Below are positions 26,826-35,555 of a DNA stretch of 64,000 nt, piece after piece. The stretch lies in assembly GCF_023094165.1 (NCBI RefSeq), contig NZ_JALMDK010000006.1, positions 707,272-771,271 of the forward strand, read 5' to 3'. The notes beneath the pieces were generated by a model, which saw only the letters and a program-made list of their open reading frames with translations, did no database searches and was not told the DNA's origin. Source of the DNA: Crossiella sp. S99.2 (GTDB lineage Bacteria > Actinomycetota > Actinomycetes > Mycobacteriales > Pseudonocardiaceae). How positions within the stretch are numbered: the stretch's first letter is position 1; every line of letters starts with the position of its first letter. Made by a program: the position numbers and the translations under genes.

Positions 26826-28826
26826 ATGACCACGGACGCCTACGCGTGGCTGAACGAGGACACGGCGGAGGTCCTGGCCTGGCAGGAACAGCAGGTCAGC
26901 GCGGCGATCGCGGCCGCGCGGGACTTCCATGGGTTCGCCGATCTGGTCGAGGAGCTGCGGCCGTTGCTGGCGGGTCAGCTGGCCGGGGTGCTGGCGGATC
27001 GGCGGCTGGTGGCCGGGCGGTGGTTCTGGCTGGGTCAGGACGAGGCGGGAACCGGGCAGGCGATCCGGGTGGCCGAGGACCGGGACTCGCCGGGCCGGGT
27101 GCTGGTGGCCGCGGCCGCGCTGACGGCCGAGCGGGGTGACGGCCGGGCCACCTCGCTGATCTACCCGGAGCCGTCGCCGGACGGGAAGTTGCTGGCGTTC
27201 AACGCGGCGGCCGGCGGGGATCCGTTCGGGCGGTTCCTGGTGGTGGAGGTCGAGACGGGCGAACGGTTGCCGGTGGAGGCGCCCGCCATGCAGGGCAACC
27301 TGGTGCGGCCCGGGTGGCTGCCGGACAGCTCCGGGTTCTACCTGGCCGGGCGGTCGGCCGACGGCGCGCACGAGTTGCGGTTCTTCCCGGTGCGGGGCGG
27401 GGAATCGGTGCCGCGCGGACTGCCGGGGGTGCCGCCGACCTCGCTGGCGGTGGTGCCGCAGGTCTCGCCAGGGGGCAGCCGGGTGCTGGTGGTGACGGCG
27501 CCGCACGAGCACCTGGCGGCGCTGGTCGGGGACACCGGGTCGGGGGCCTTCCGGGCGTTCGCGCCGGAAGGGTTTCGCGGGGAGCTGTACGGGGACTGGG
27601 TTGACGAGGACACCTATGTCGCGATCAGCACGGACACCCCGCGCGGGCGGGTGGTGCGGATTCCCGTTGCCACGTCGACAGATCCGGACACCTGGGAGGA
27701 GCTGATCCCGGCCGGCGACCTGGTGTTGCGGAGTCTGTACCGGCTGGGCGAGCACCTGGTGGTGACCGCGCTGAACGACGTCTCGCTGGATGTGCGGTCG
27801 TATTCGCTGGCCGGGGTGCCGGTGGCGCGGGCGGCGTTGCCCGCGGCCAGTGCGAGTTTCGCGCTGACCGTGTTGTCGCGGCTGCCCACCGGGTCGGCTG
27901 CGCTCACGTTCACCGCGAGCAGTTTCACCAGCAGCGACACCATGTATGAGCTGGATCCGGCCACCGGGGCCCTGGACGTGCTGACGCAGGGGGTGACCCT
28001 GGACGGGATCACGGTGGAGCAGCACTTCGCGACCTCGGCCGATGGCACCAGGGTGCCGTACTTCGTGCTGGCCAGGGAGGATCTGGACCGGAGCAGGCCG
28101 CAGCCGACGCTGGTGAACGCCTACGGCGGGTTCAACATTCCGAAGCTGCCCACCTTCCTGGGGGCGATGACGCCGTTCGTGCGGTCGGGCGGGGTGTACG
28201 TGCACGCGAACCTGCGCGGTGGCAGCGAATACGGGCGGGAGTGGTACGAGTCCGCCCGGCGGGAACACAAGCAGCGCACCTTCGACGACCTGCGGGCGGT
28301 GGCCGAGGACCTGGTGTGGCGTGGCGTCGCGACACCGGAAACCCTTGCCTTCCAAGGGTCCTCGAACGGCGGGTTGTTGGCCGGGGTGGCGGTGACACAG
28401 CAGGCGGAGCTGTGGCGGGTGGTGGTGCCGACGATGCCGGTGCTGGATGTGCTGGCGCCGCTGGCGGAAGGGCCGGGGACGGCGATGATCCGGGCGGTGT
28501 ACGAGAAGGACTACGGGAATCCGGCTGATCCGGCGGACGCGGCGGTGATGGCCGGGTACTCGCCCTGTCAGAACATCCGGGCCGGGGTGTCGTATCCGGC
28601 GGTGTTCGTGGTGGTGGGCAACAGTGACATCAGCTGTCCGCCGTCGCAGGCCCGGCGATTCGTGGCCGGGGTGCGGGATGCCTCGCGCAGTGGGCGGGAT
28701 GTGTTGTTGCGGGTGTGGACCGCGGTGGGACACGGGAGCATGGACGCGGGGGTGGGGGCGGAAATGCAGGCGGAATGGCTGGGGTTTGTGCTGCGGGAGC
28801 TGGGGATGACGTTCGTGCCGCGATAG
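26826..28826 (+). CDS. Prolyl oligopeptidase family (S9) serine peptidase
   Basis: 666 residues with an N-terminal beta-propeller (about 70-400) and a C-terminal alpha/beta-hydrolase. The catalytic triad is visible: Ser513 in GSSNGG, Asp601 in GNSDISCPP and His636 in GHGSMD. NAYGGFNIP and HANLRGGSEYGREWY are family marks near the oxyanion hole. No signal peptide, so it is probably cytoplasmic. It cleaves short peptides, typically after proline; the exact preference cannot be read. The gene is rich in GGG and CGG codons compared with its flanks. Confidence 0.92.
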   Translation: MTTDAYAWLNEDTAEVLAWQEQQVSAAIAAARDFHGFADLVEELRPLLAGQLAGVLADRRLVAGRWFWLGQDEAGTGQAIRVAEDRDSPGRVLVAAAALTAERGDGRATSLIYPEPSPDGKLLAFNAAAGGDPFGRFLVVEVETGERLPVEAPAMQGNLVRPGWLPDSSGFYLAGRSADGAHELRFFPVRGGESVPRGLPGVPPTSLAVVPQVSPGGSRVLVVTAPHEHLAALVGDTGSGAFRAFAPEGFRGELYGDWVDEDTYVAISTDTPRGRVVRIPVATSTDPDTWEELIPAGDLVLRSLYRLGEHLVVTALNDVSLDVRSYSLAGVPVARAALPAASASFALTVLSRLPTGSAALTFTASSFTSSDTMYELDPATGALDVLTQGVTLDGITVEQHFATSADGTRVPYFVLAREDLDRSRPQPTLVNAYGGFNIPKLPTFLGAMTPFVRSGGVYVHANLRGGSEYGREWYESARREHKQRTFDDLRAVAEDLVWRGVATPETLAFQGSSNGGLLAGVAVTQQAELWRVVVPTMPVLDVLAPLAEGPGTAMIRAVYEKDYGNPADPADAAVMAGYSPCQNIRAGVSYPAVFVVVGNSDISCPPSQARRFVAGVRDASRSGRDVLLRVWTAVGHGSMDAGVGAEMQAEWLGFVLRELGMTFVPR

Positions 28827-28858
28827 GGCTGGATTTGGGTGGCGGAGTTCCCTCGCAA

Positions 28859-28876
28859 GAGGGAGCCCGCTCCCTC
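28859..28876. terminator. Short hairpin after the peptidase gene
   Basis: A 7-bp stem GAGGGAG/CTCCCTC with the loop CCCG lies about 30 bases past the peptidase stop. It is a weak terminator candidate. Confidence 0.3.
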
Positions 28877-28921
28877 CCCCTCGGGAGGCAGCCGAAGCCG
28901 GGATGGCGCAGGGTGCCGGGT

Positions 28922-29806
28922 ATGAGCGAGCTGGGTGGACGGTGGGAGCGCTGGGCGGTCTTTGTCGTGGCGGCCCAGATGCTTTTCTACGCCGGGGAAA
29001 AGGTCTATATGGCCGCGGTCGGGCAGGTGGGCTTGCCCGGGATGGTCGCACCGGATTCGGTGCAGGCGCAGTATTCGCAGACCTGGCTGCTGCAACTGGG
29101 GAATGCCGGGCTCGGGGTGGTCGCGGCGGGGATTGTGCTGGCCACGTTGCGACGGTGGGGGCCGGTCGCGCGATGGGTGCTGCTGGGTGCGCTGGTGGTG
29201 ACGCTGGGGGCGATGGCGGCCGGGGTGGTGTTGCTGTCCGTGCGCGGGGTGTGGACGGGCTGGGTGCAACTGCCGTTGGTGGTGCTGGTGTGGCCCTGGC
29301 TGGTGTGGCGGTTGGTGACGCGGTACTGGCGGCCGGTGTTGCCGGGAGCGGCCTGGGTGGCGTTGGTGTGCGCGCTCGCCTATGGCGGAATGAAGGTGGC
29401 CTGGGCCTTCGGGTCCGAGGTGCTGATGGCGGAGACGCCGTTGACGGGGGCGGATCGGGAATTGTTGCTCGGGGACGGGCCGGTGGCGTTCTGGGTGCAC
29501 GTGCTGACCGCGGTGATCGCGGCGGCGGGGGCATTGGTGATCCTGGGGCTGGCCACCTCCTGGCGGGATCGGCTGCCCGCGTGGTTGCTGCTGGGGCCGG
29601 CCTGGGTGGGGATCGTGTTCCTGCTGGTTCGGGGGGTCACCGGGGTTTCCGGCGCGCTGGTCACCTTGTTCGGGGCCGCCTCGGCTGAGGCCCGGTGGTA
29701 CGCGGGCTGGGATCTGGGCTTGTGGGCGCCGCTGTGGCTGGTGCTGGGAGTGGCGCTGGTCCGGCTTGTCCTCCGCAGAGGAGTACGCCGGGTGGTGGCC
29801 GCGTAG
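28922..29806 (+). CDS. Multi-pass membrane protein of unknown function
   Basis: 294 residues with about seven or eight membrane helices and no other domain. The ATG at 28922 was picked because it opens at MSELGGRWERWA just ahead of the first helix; a GTG nine bases upstream is also possible. Hydrophobic segments are spaced evenly, and a long polar loop lies near 165-180. Codon use shows the same strong GGG/CGG bias as the peptidase gene before it. I do not recognise a family. Confidence 0.75.
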   Translation: MSELGGRWERWAVFVVAAQMLFYAGEKVYMAAVGQVGLPGMVAPDSVQAQYSQTWLLQLGNAGLGVVAAGIVLATLRRWGPVARWVLLGALVVTLGAMAAGVVLLSVRGVWTGWVQLPLVVLVWPWLVWRLVTRYWRPVLPGAAWVALVCALAYGGMKVAWAFGSEVLMAETPLTGADRELLLGDGPVAFWVHVLTAVIAAAGALVILGLATSWRDRLPAWLLLGPAWVGIVFLLVRGVTGVSGALVTLFGAASAEARWYAGWDLGLWAPLWLVLGVALVRLVLRRGVRRVVAA

Positions 29807-29925
29807 TCCGATTGACCGAATCCTGGTCAAGGTTGTCGGCCAGAATCGGACAGGTTCCATTCGCACCCCTTCACTCGCCTCTCACCTGCACGTACGTTCT
29901 GACCCGCCGCCAGGCACGACCGTTT

Positions 29926-29937
29926 GTCAACGTTGTC
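29926..29937. promoter_or_regulatory. Candidate LacI-type operator upstream of GH92
   Basis: A short dyad with a central CG, TTTGTCAACGTTGTCTG, lies about 30 bases before the GH92 GTG. LacI-family operators for sugar genes in actinomycetes often have this form. No LacI gene is in the window, so this is only a suggestion. Confidence 0.25.
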
Positions 29938-29967
29938 TGCACACATCTTGCGAATGGGGTCGGACAG

Positions 29968-32900
29968 GTGAGAAGGACACGGGCTCTGGCCGGTGCGGTG
30001 ACCGCCGCGCTGGTGCTGGGTACGGTCGGGGGGACGGCGTCGGCCGAGCCTCTTGACGGGAGCGGGTTCCCACTGGTGCGGGATCCGGCGGCCTACGTCG
30101 ATCCGTTGATCGGGACCAAGAACCTGGGCAATGTCTTTCCCGGTGCGGTGATGCCCTTCGGCATGCTGTCCTGGAGTCCGGAGAACACCAAGGGCAATGC
30201 CACCCGGACCGCGGCGCCCGGCGGCTACCACTACGACGCGACCAAGATCCGCGGCTTCAGCCTGACGCACATGTCCGGCACCGGCTGTGCGGGTGGATCC
30301 GGGGATATTCCGTTCTTTCCGCATGTGGGTGCGGTGACTTCCTCGCCCGCGGTGGATGGCAAGGACGAGGTGTACGCGAGCACCTTCAGTCATGCCAACG
30401 AATCGGCGAAGGCCGGCCGATACTCGGTCACCCTGGATTCGGGGGCCAAGGCCGATCTGTCCGCGACACTGCGCAGTGGCGCCGGGCGATTCACCTTCCC
30501 GGCCGGCAAGGCCGGGTCGCTGCTGGTGCGCACGGCCAACTCCGAGGTGGGGTCCACGGACGCCGCGGTGGCGGTGGATCCGGCCACCCGGACTGTCACC
30601 GGGTCGGTGACCAGTGGGAACTTCTGCGGCTACCTCGACAAGGAAGGCCGCCGGTCCTACTACAAGCTGCATTTCGTGGCCGAGTTCGACCAGGCGTTCA
30701 GCTCGGTGGGCACCTGGCAGGACGACAAGCTCACGCCCGGCGCGACCACGTCGACCGGGGGCACCACCTATGGCACCAACGGGTGGCCGGTGGTGGGCAA
30801 GGGGTCCGGGGCCTATCTGGGCTTTGACACGGCGAAGAACCCGGCGGTGAACGTCCGGGTCGGCATTTCCTACGTAAGCCTGGACAACGCCAAGGCCAAC
30901 CTGCGGGCGGAGAACCCGCGGCGGGCGGCGGTGGAAGAGGTCGCGGCGAACGCGCGGGAAGCGTGGACCCGGCAGCTGCGGCGGATTCAGATCGGCGGCG
31001 GCTCCGAGGCTGATCGGACCAAGTTCTACACCGCGCTCTACCACTCCCTGTTGCACCCCAACGTCTTCAGCGACGTCAACGGGGAGTACGCGGGAATGGA
31101 CGGGAAGGTGCACCGGCCGGTGCCGGGGCAGCAGGTGCAGTACGGCACCTTCTCCGGCTGGGACGTCTACCGCTCGCAGGTGCAGCTGCTGACCTTGCTG
31201 GAGCCCAAGATCGGCTCGGACATCGCGCAGTCGCTGCTCAACCAGGCGCAGCAGAACGGCGGCGTGTGGGACCGGTGGACGCACGCCAACGGCGGCACGC
31301 ACGTGATGAACGGTGACCCGGCCGCGCCCTCCATCGCCGGCATCCACGCCTTCGGCGGCACCGACTTCGACGCGCGGACCTCGTTGCGCTCCCTGGTCAA
31401 GGCGGCCACCGTGCCGACCGCGCTGGACCTCAAGCGGGACGGCTGGAACGTGATGTCGGTCGGCCAGCGGCCCTCGCTGGACAAGTACCTCAAGCACAAC
31501 TACATGCCCTCGGTGTCCAACGCCTGGGGCGGGGCGGCCGAGACGCTGGAGATCTCCACCGCCGACTTCGCCCTGGCCCAGCTGGCGGATCGGTTGGGGG
31601 ACAAGGCAACCGCGAAGACCTTCACCGAGCGGGCGCAGTGGTGGCAGAACAACTTCGACCCGGCCGCGCACGCCACCGGCGGCTACATCCGCAACCGGCA
31701 CGCCGACGGCAGCTGGACGCCGAACTTCACCCCCGGCACCGGCGACGGGTTCGTCGAGGGCAGCAGCGCCCAGTACACCTGGATGGTGCAGCACAACGTG
31801 GCCGGGCTGACCCAGGCCATGGGCGGCAAGGACCGGGTGAACAAGCGCCTGGACGAGTTCTTCCACAACGCCGACGGCAGCTGGGCGCTGAGCAAGTCCG
31901 GCGACGAGAAGTCCGAAATGGACAATGAGCCCTCGGTCAACGTGCCCTACCTCTACAACTACACCGGGCAGCCCTACAAGGCGCAGCAGACCATCCGCGA
32001 GGTGGTGAACACGCTGTGGACCACCGGCCCCGGTGGCATTCCCGGCAACGACGACCTCGGCGCGATGTCCTCCTGGTACGTCTTCTCCGCGCTGGGCATG
32101 TACCCGCAGGTGCCCTCGCGGGCCGAGCTGGTGCTGTCCAGCCCGCTGTTCCCGTTCGCCCGGATCAACCGGGACCGCGGCAAGGACATCACCGTGCTGG
32201 CGCCCAAGGCTGCGGCGAACGCGCCCTACATCCACCAGTTGCGGGTCAACGGGCGCGAGTCGGCCAAGCCGTGGCTGCCGGAGTCCTTCGTGCAGCGCGG
32301 CGGGCTGCTTGAGTACACAATGGACACCAAGCCGAACACCACTTGGGGCGCAACGGCTTCGGACGCGCCGCCATCCTGGCGGGACGGGGAGCAGCCCTAC
32401 CAGATCGGGGTCGGACCGGACCACCTGGTCACCTCACCCGGCGGCACCGCCAAGGCCGAGGTGACCGTCTACCACCTCTCCGGCGCACAGCCCGAGGTCC
32501 GCTACTCGATCGCGCCCACGCCAGGGCTCAAGATCGAACCGTCCAGCGGGCTGGTGCCGATCAAGGACGGGGTGGGCAAGGTCGAGTTCACCGTGACCGC
32601 GGCGACCGCGGGTCAGGGCTACCACCCGGTCAACGCCACGGTCACCGTCAGCGGCGGCAAGACCACCACCCGGCAGCTCACGGTGAAGGTCGCCGCGCCG
32701 CGGACCTGGTTCGCCGCACTGGACAACACCGGCGTCTCCGACGACCCCGGCACGCACGAGGAGGCCAACTTCGACGGCGGCGGCTACAGCTACTCCAAGC
32801 AGGCACTGGCCGCCGCGGGCCTGGTCGCCGGTCAGCCCGGCACGGTGGCGGGGCTGAACTTCACCTGGCCCAGCGAGCCGTTCGGGCGGCCGGACAACAT

Positions 32901-33258
32901 CGCCGCCAACGGCCAGACCGTACAACTGACCACGCCGGTCAGCCGACTGTCCTTTGTGGGCAGTGCGATCAACGGCAGCCGGACCGCGCCGGGCACCGTC
33001 ACCTACACCGACGGCAGCACCGGCGCCTTCGACCTGGGCTTCAGCGACTGGACCCTGGGCGGCGGGGGCGGCAGCCTGATGTACGAGAACGTGATCGTGG
33101 CCAAAACCCCCTACCGCAACGGGATCGGCGGCAAGCAGGAGGTGCCCACGCACATCCTGGCCACCAAGCCCTTCGCCGCACCCGAGGGCAAGCAGATCGC
33201 GAGCATCACCTTCCCGCGCAACAGCGGCCTACACATCTTCGCCCTGGCCACCGGCTGA
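29968..33258 (+). CDS. Secreted GH92 alpha-mannosidase
   Basis: 1096 residues. Signal peptide to about 28 (GTASA), then the GH92 N-terminal sandwich with THMSGTGC near 100-107, the (alpha/alpha)6 catalytic part with NDDLGAMSSWYVFSALGMYP near 694, a NEW3-like domain at about 821-910 and a C-terminal beta-sandwich module at about 912-1096. The last module resembles the N-terminal module of the GH29 enzyme. GH92 enzymes are calcium-dependent exo-acting alpha-mannosidases on N-glycan or mannan chains. The GTG at 29968 opens the signal peptide; upstream in-frame starts are less likely. Confidence 0.9.
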   Translation: MRRTRALAGAVTAALVLGTVGGTASAEPLDGSGFPLVRDPAAYVDPLIGTKNLGNVFPGAVMPFGMLSWSPENTKGNATRTAAPGGYHYDATKIRGFSLTHMSGTGCAGGSGDIPFFPHVGAVTSSPAVDGKDEVYASTFSHANESAKAGRYSVTLDSGAKADLSATLRSGAGRFTFPAGKAGSLLVRTANSEVGSTDAAVAVDPATRTVTGSVTSGNFCGYLDKEGRRSYYKLHFVAEFDQAFSSVGTWQDDKLTPGATTSTGGTTYGTNGWPVVGKGSGAYLGFDTAKNPAVNVRVGISYVSLDNAKANLRAENPRRAAVEEVAANAREAWTRQLRRIQIGGGSEADRTKFYTALYHSLLHPNVFSDVNGEYAGMDGKVHRPVPGQQVQYGTFSGWDVYRSQVQLLTLLEPKIGSDIAQSLLNQAQQNGGVWDRWTHANGGTHVMNGDPAAPSIAGIHAFGGTDFDARTSLRSLVKAATVPTALDLKRDGWNVMSVGQRPSLDKYLKHNYMPSVSNAWGGAAETLEISTADFALAQLADRLGDKATAKTFTERAQWWQNNFDPAAHATGGYIRNRHADGSWTPNFTPGTGDGFVEGSSAQYTWMVQHNVAGLTQAMGGKDRVNKRLDEFFHNADGSWALSKSGDEKSEMDNEPSVNVPYLYNYTGQPYKAQQTIREVVNTLWTTGPGGIPGNDDLGAMSSWYVFSALGMYPQVPSRAELVLSSPLFPFARINRDRGKDITVLAPKAAANAPYIHQLRVNGRESAKPWLPESFVQRGGLLEYTMDTKPNTTWGATASDAPPSWRDGEQPYQIGVGPDHLVTSPGGTAKAEVTVYHLSGAQPEVRYSIAPTPGLKIEPSSGLVPIKDGVGKVEFTVTAATAGQGYHPVNATVTVSGGKTTTRQLTVKVAAPRTWFAALDNTGVSDDPGTHEEANFDGGGYSYSKQALAAAGLVAGQPGTVAGLNFTWPSEPFGRPDNIAANGQTVQLTTPVSRLSFVGSAINGSRTAPGTVTYTDGSTGAFDLGFSDWTLGGGGGSLMYENVIVAKTPYRNGIGGKQEVPTHILATKPFAAPEGKQIASITFPRNSGLHIFALATG

Positions 33259-33278
33259 CCCCAGCGGCCCAAGCAGCC

Positions 33279-33378
33279 GTGTTGGCCGTTGTCGTACGGT
33301 GTGTTGGCCGTTCTGGACGGTGTGTTGGCCGGATGGTGTACCAGTTCGGCCAACACCATGTACGACAACGGCCAACAC
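33279..33378. repeat. Intergenic palindrome, GTACGAC/TTGGCC family, copy 3
   Basis: Twenty bases after the GH92 stop lies a perfect 19-bp inverted repeat (left arm GTGTTGGCCGTTGTCGTAC, 33279-33297; right arm 33360-33378). Two further direct copies of GTGTTGGCC lie between the arms. It shares the TTGGCC and GTCGTAC parts with the palindromes near 5842 and 20175. Confidence 0.65.
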
Positions 33379-33386
33379 GCCGGTGC

Positions 33387-33424
33387 GGGGGCTTTCCGGT
33401 TTCGTCCGGAAAGCCCCCTTTTTC
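33387..33424 (+). terminator. Strong rho-independent terminator after GH92
   Basis: A perfect 13-bp stem GGGGGCTTTCCGG and its complement with a six-base loop, followed by five T residues. This is the most classical intrinsic terminator in the window. Confidence 0.9.
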
Positions 33425-33435
33425 ATCCGCAAATT

Positions 33436-33454
33436 GTTAAGAAACCTACCTAAC
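33436..33454. promoter_or_regulatory. GTTA-n-TAAC dyad upstream of the lectin gene
   Basis: GTTAAGAAACCTACCTAAC lies about 80 bases before the ATG of the secreted barwin/ricin gene. Dyads of this type recur upstream of secreted polysaccharide-active genes in actinomycetes. It is probably an operator or promoter part; the regulator is unknown. Confidence 0.35.
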
Positions 33455-33532
33455 CCTGGTTGTCCGCCCGGCCCTCGGCGCGGGACGCTCAGCTACACCG
33501 CCGCCGACGCCACCGGATCCCGCGGAGGAACC

Positions 33533-34474
33533 ATGCGCAGCCGTCTGTTGTCGGTGACCACGCTCGGCCTGATGATGTTGAGCCTGCTCGGTCTGGGCGC
33601 CGCCCAGGCCGCTCCCGCCACCCCCGCCGCCCCGGCTGCCCCCGCCGCCGCGCAGAAGGTCTTCTTCACCTTCTACGGCTGGTGGGACAACACGCCGCCG
33701 GGCGGGGCCATCGCCTATCCGCAGATCCACAACACCGCGGGCGGCAAGGGCACCTACGCCGACCCGATCACCCTGGCCACCTCCAAGAAGGAACTCAAGC
33801 CCGGCACCAAGGTCTGGGTGCCCAGGGTGAAGAAATATTTCATCATGGAGGACGATTGTTCGGCCTGTAATCAGGAATGGGACGGCCAGGGCCCCAACGG
33901 CGGCCCGAAGCTGTGGCACTTCGACCTGTGGATCGGTGGCAAGGGCGGCAACGCGATGAACGCCATCGACTGCGAGGACGCGCTCACCAACTACCACCCG
34001 GACGGCAAGCCGGTGATGGAGGAATCGATCATCAACCCGCCGTCGAACCTGACCGTGGACCCGACGCCGATCTTCAACACCAGCACCGGTGAGTGCTACG
34101 GCGGCGCGAAGCCGAAGACGACCGTGGGCGAGTACAAGAACACCGCCACCGGCCAGTGCCTGGAGAACCCCGGCGACAGCACCAAGCCGGGCACCGCGCT
34201 GAAGGTGGCCGCCTGCAACAACTCCACCGCGCAGCGCTTCTCCTTCCACGGCGCGTTCATGGAGCACAACAAGCTGTGCACGGCCCAGTCCGGCAGCAAC
34301 GTGGTGCTGAACAAGTGCGACGGCGGACCGAAACAGCAGTGGTCGGTCAACCCGAACGGCACCATCTCGGACATGCAGTCCAACACCAAGTGCTACCGGG
34401 CTTCCGGCGGCAACGTGACCGCGGGCAAGTGCTCGGGCAACGAGAGCAAGTGGGTGTTCAAGTCAGCGGTGTGA
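33533..34474 (+). CDS. Secreted barwin-like protein with ricin-type lectin domain
   Basis: 313 residues. Signal peptide 1-26, a Pro/Ala-rich linker to about 41, then a domain at 42-185 that resembles a barwin or double-psi barrel (KPGTKVWVPRVKKYFIMEDDC, HFDLWIGG), and a ricin B-like domain at about 195-313 with the QCLENPG...ALKVAACNNSTAQRFSF and CDGGPKQQWSV pattern. GGAGGAA precedes the ATG. It probably binds extracellular sugars. The barrel may be enzymatic (RlpA-like) or purely structural; the Asp in HFD and MEDD are the candidates to examine. Confidence 0.75.
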   Translation: MRSRLLSVTTLGLMMLSLLGLGAAQAAPATPAAPAAPAAAQKVFFTFYGWWDNTPPGGAIAYPQIHNTAGGKGTYADPITLATSKKELKPGTKVWVPRVKKYFIMEDDCSACNQEWDGQGPNGGPKLWHFDLWIGGKGGNAMNAIDCEDALTNYHPDGKPVMEESIINPPSNLTVDPTPIFNTSTGECYGGAKPKTTVGEYKNTATGQCLENPGDSTKPGTALKVAACNNSTAQRFSFHGAFMEHNKLCTAQSGSNVVLNKCDGGPKQQWSVNPNGTISDMQSNTKCYRASGGNVTAGKCSGNESKWVFKSAV

Positions 34475-34498
34475 CCGTTGGCGTGCCAGGGTGGGGAC

Positions 34499-35551
34499 AT
34501 GGACAAGGTCATGACGGCCGCGGTCCTCACCCGGCACGGCGGCCCGGACACCCTTGAGCTGCGCCGCGACCACCCGGTGCCGGCGCCCGGCGCCGGCCAG
34601 GTGCTGGTGCGGGTGACCGCCGCGGCGCTGAACAACACCGATATCTGGACCAGGGAGGGCGCCTACGGCCGCCCCGGCGATCCGGAGGCGCGCAGCGGCT
34701 GGCGCGGCCCGATCGCCTTCCCCCGGGTGCAGGGCGGCGATATCGCCGGGGTGATCGCGGAGGTGGGCCCCGATCTGCCCGCGGACCTCATCGGCGGGCG
34801 GGTGCTGGTGGATCCGGCGCTCTACCGGGACGAGGGCGAGCACGCGCCACCGGTCGGACTGCTCGGCAGCGAGGCCGACGGCGGGTTCGCCGAGTACGTG
34901 CTGGCGCGGGCGGACCGGGTGCACCAGGTCGCCGATTCCCCGCTCACCGACGCCGAACTGGCCTGTCTGCCGGTGGCCTACGGCACCGCGATGGGCATGC
35001 TGGAACGCGGCGGCATCGGCCCCGGCGAGACCGTGCTGGTCACCGGCGCCTCCGGCGGCGTGGGCGCGGCCCTGGTCCAGTTGCTGGCCGCCCGCGGCGC
35101 CTGCCCGATCGCGATGACCACCGCCGCCAAGGAACACGAGGTCCGCGCCCTGGGCGCGACCGGCCTGGTCACCAGGGACGCGGGCGATCTGGCCGGCCAG
35201 ATCCGCGTCCAGGCCCCGCACGGCCTGGACGCGGTGGCCGATATCGCCGGCGGCGCCGCGGTCAACGACCTGCTGCCGCTGATCCGCGACGACGGCCGCT
35301 GGGTGATCGCGGGCGCGGTGGCGGGCCCGACCATCCACTTCGACCTGCGGCGGCTGTACCTGCACAACATCGGCCTGATCGGCTCGTCCATGCACACCCG
35401 CCCGCACTTCGCCAAGCTGGTCACCGCCGCCAGGGCGGGCGCCGTGCGACCACCGGTCGCGGCGACCTTTCCCCTGACGGCGGTGCATGCCGCACAGCGC
35501 CGGTTCCTCGAACGCGGGCATGTGGGCAAGATCGTGCTCCTGCCCGGCTGA
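34499..35551 (+). CDS. Quinone-oxidoreductase-like MDR dehydrogenase
   Basis: 350 residues of the medium-chain dehydrogenase/reductase superfamily. N-terminal GroES-like part with VRVTAAALNNTDIWTREG and GGDIAGVIAEVG, then the Rossmann part with LVTGASGGVGAALVQLLAARG as dinucleotide site. The catalytic zinc-binding Cys/His set is not seen, which fits zinc-independent quinone reductase-like members. The ATG at 34499 has GGTGGGG just upstream. The substrate is unknown. It ends four bases from the convergent end of the first large secreted paralog. Confidence 0.85.
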   Translation: MDKVMTAAVLTRHGGPDTLELRRDHPVPAPGAGQVLVRVTAAALNNTDIWTREGAYGRPGDPEARSGWRGPIAFPRVQGGDIAGVIAEVGPDLPADLIGGRVLVDPALYRDEGEHAPPVGLLGSEADGGFAEYVLARADRVHQVADSPLTDAELACLPVAYGTAMGMLERGGIGPGETVLVTGASGGVGAALVQLLAARGACPIAMTTAAKEHEVRALGATGLVTRDAGDLAGQIRVQAPHGLDAVADIAGGAAVNDLLPLIRDDGRWVIAGAVAGPTIHFDLRRLYLHNIGLIGSSMHTRPHFAKLVTAARAGAVRPPVAATFPLTAVHAAQRRFLERGHVGKIVLLPG

Positions 35552-35555
35552 CCCG

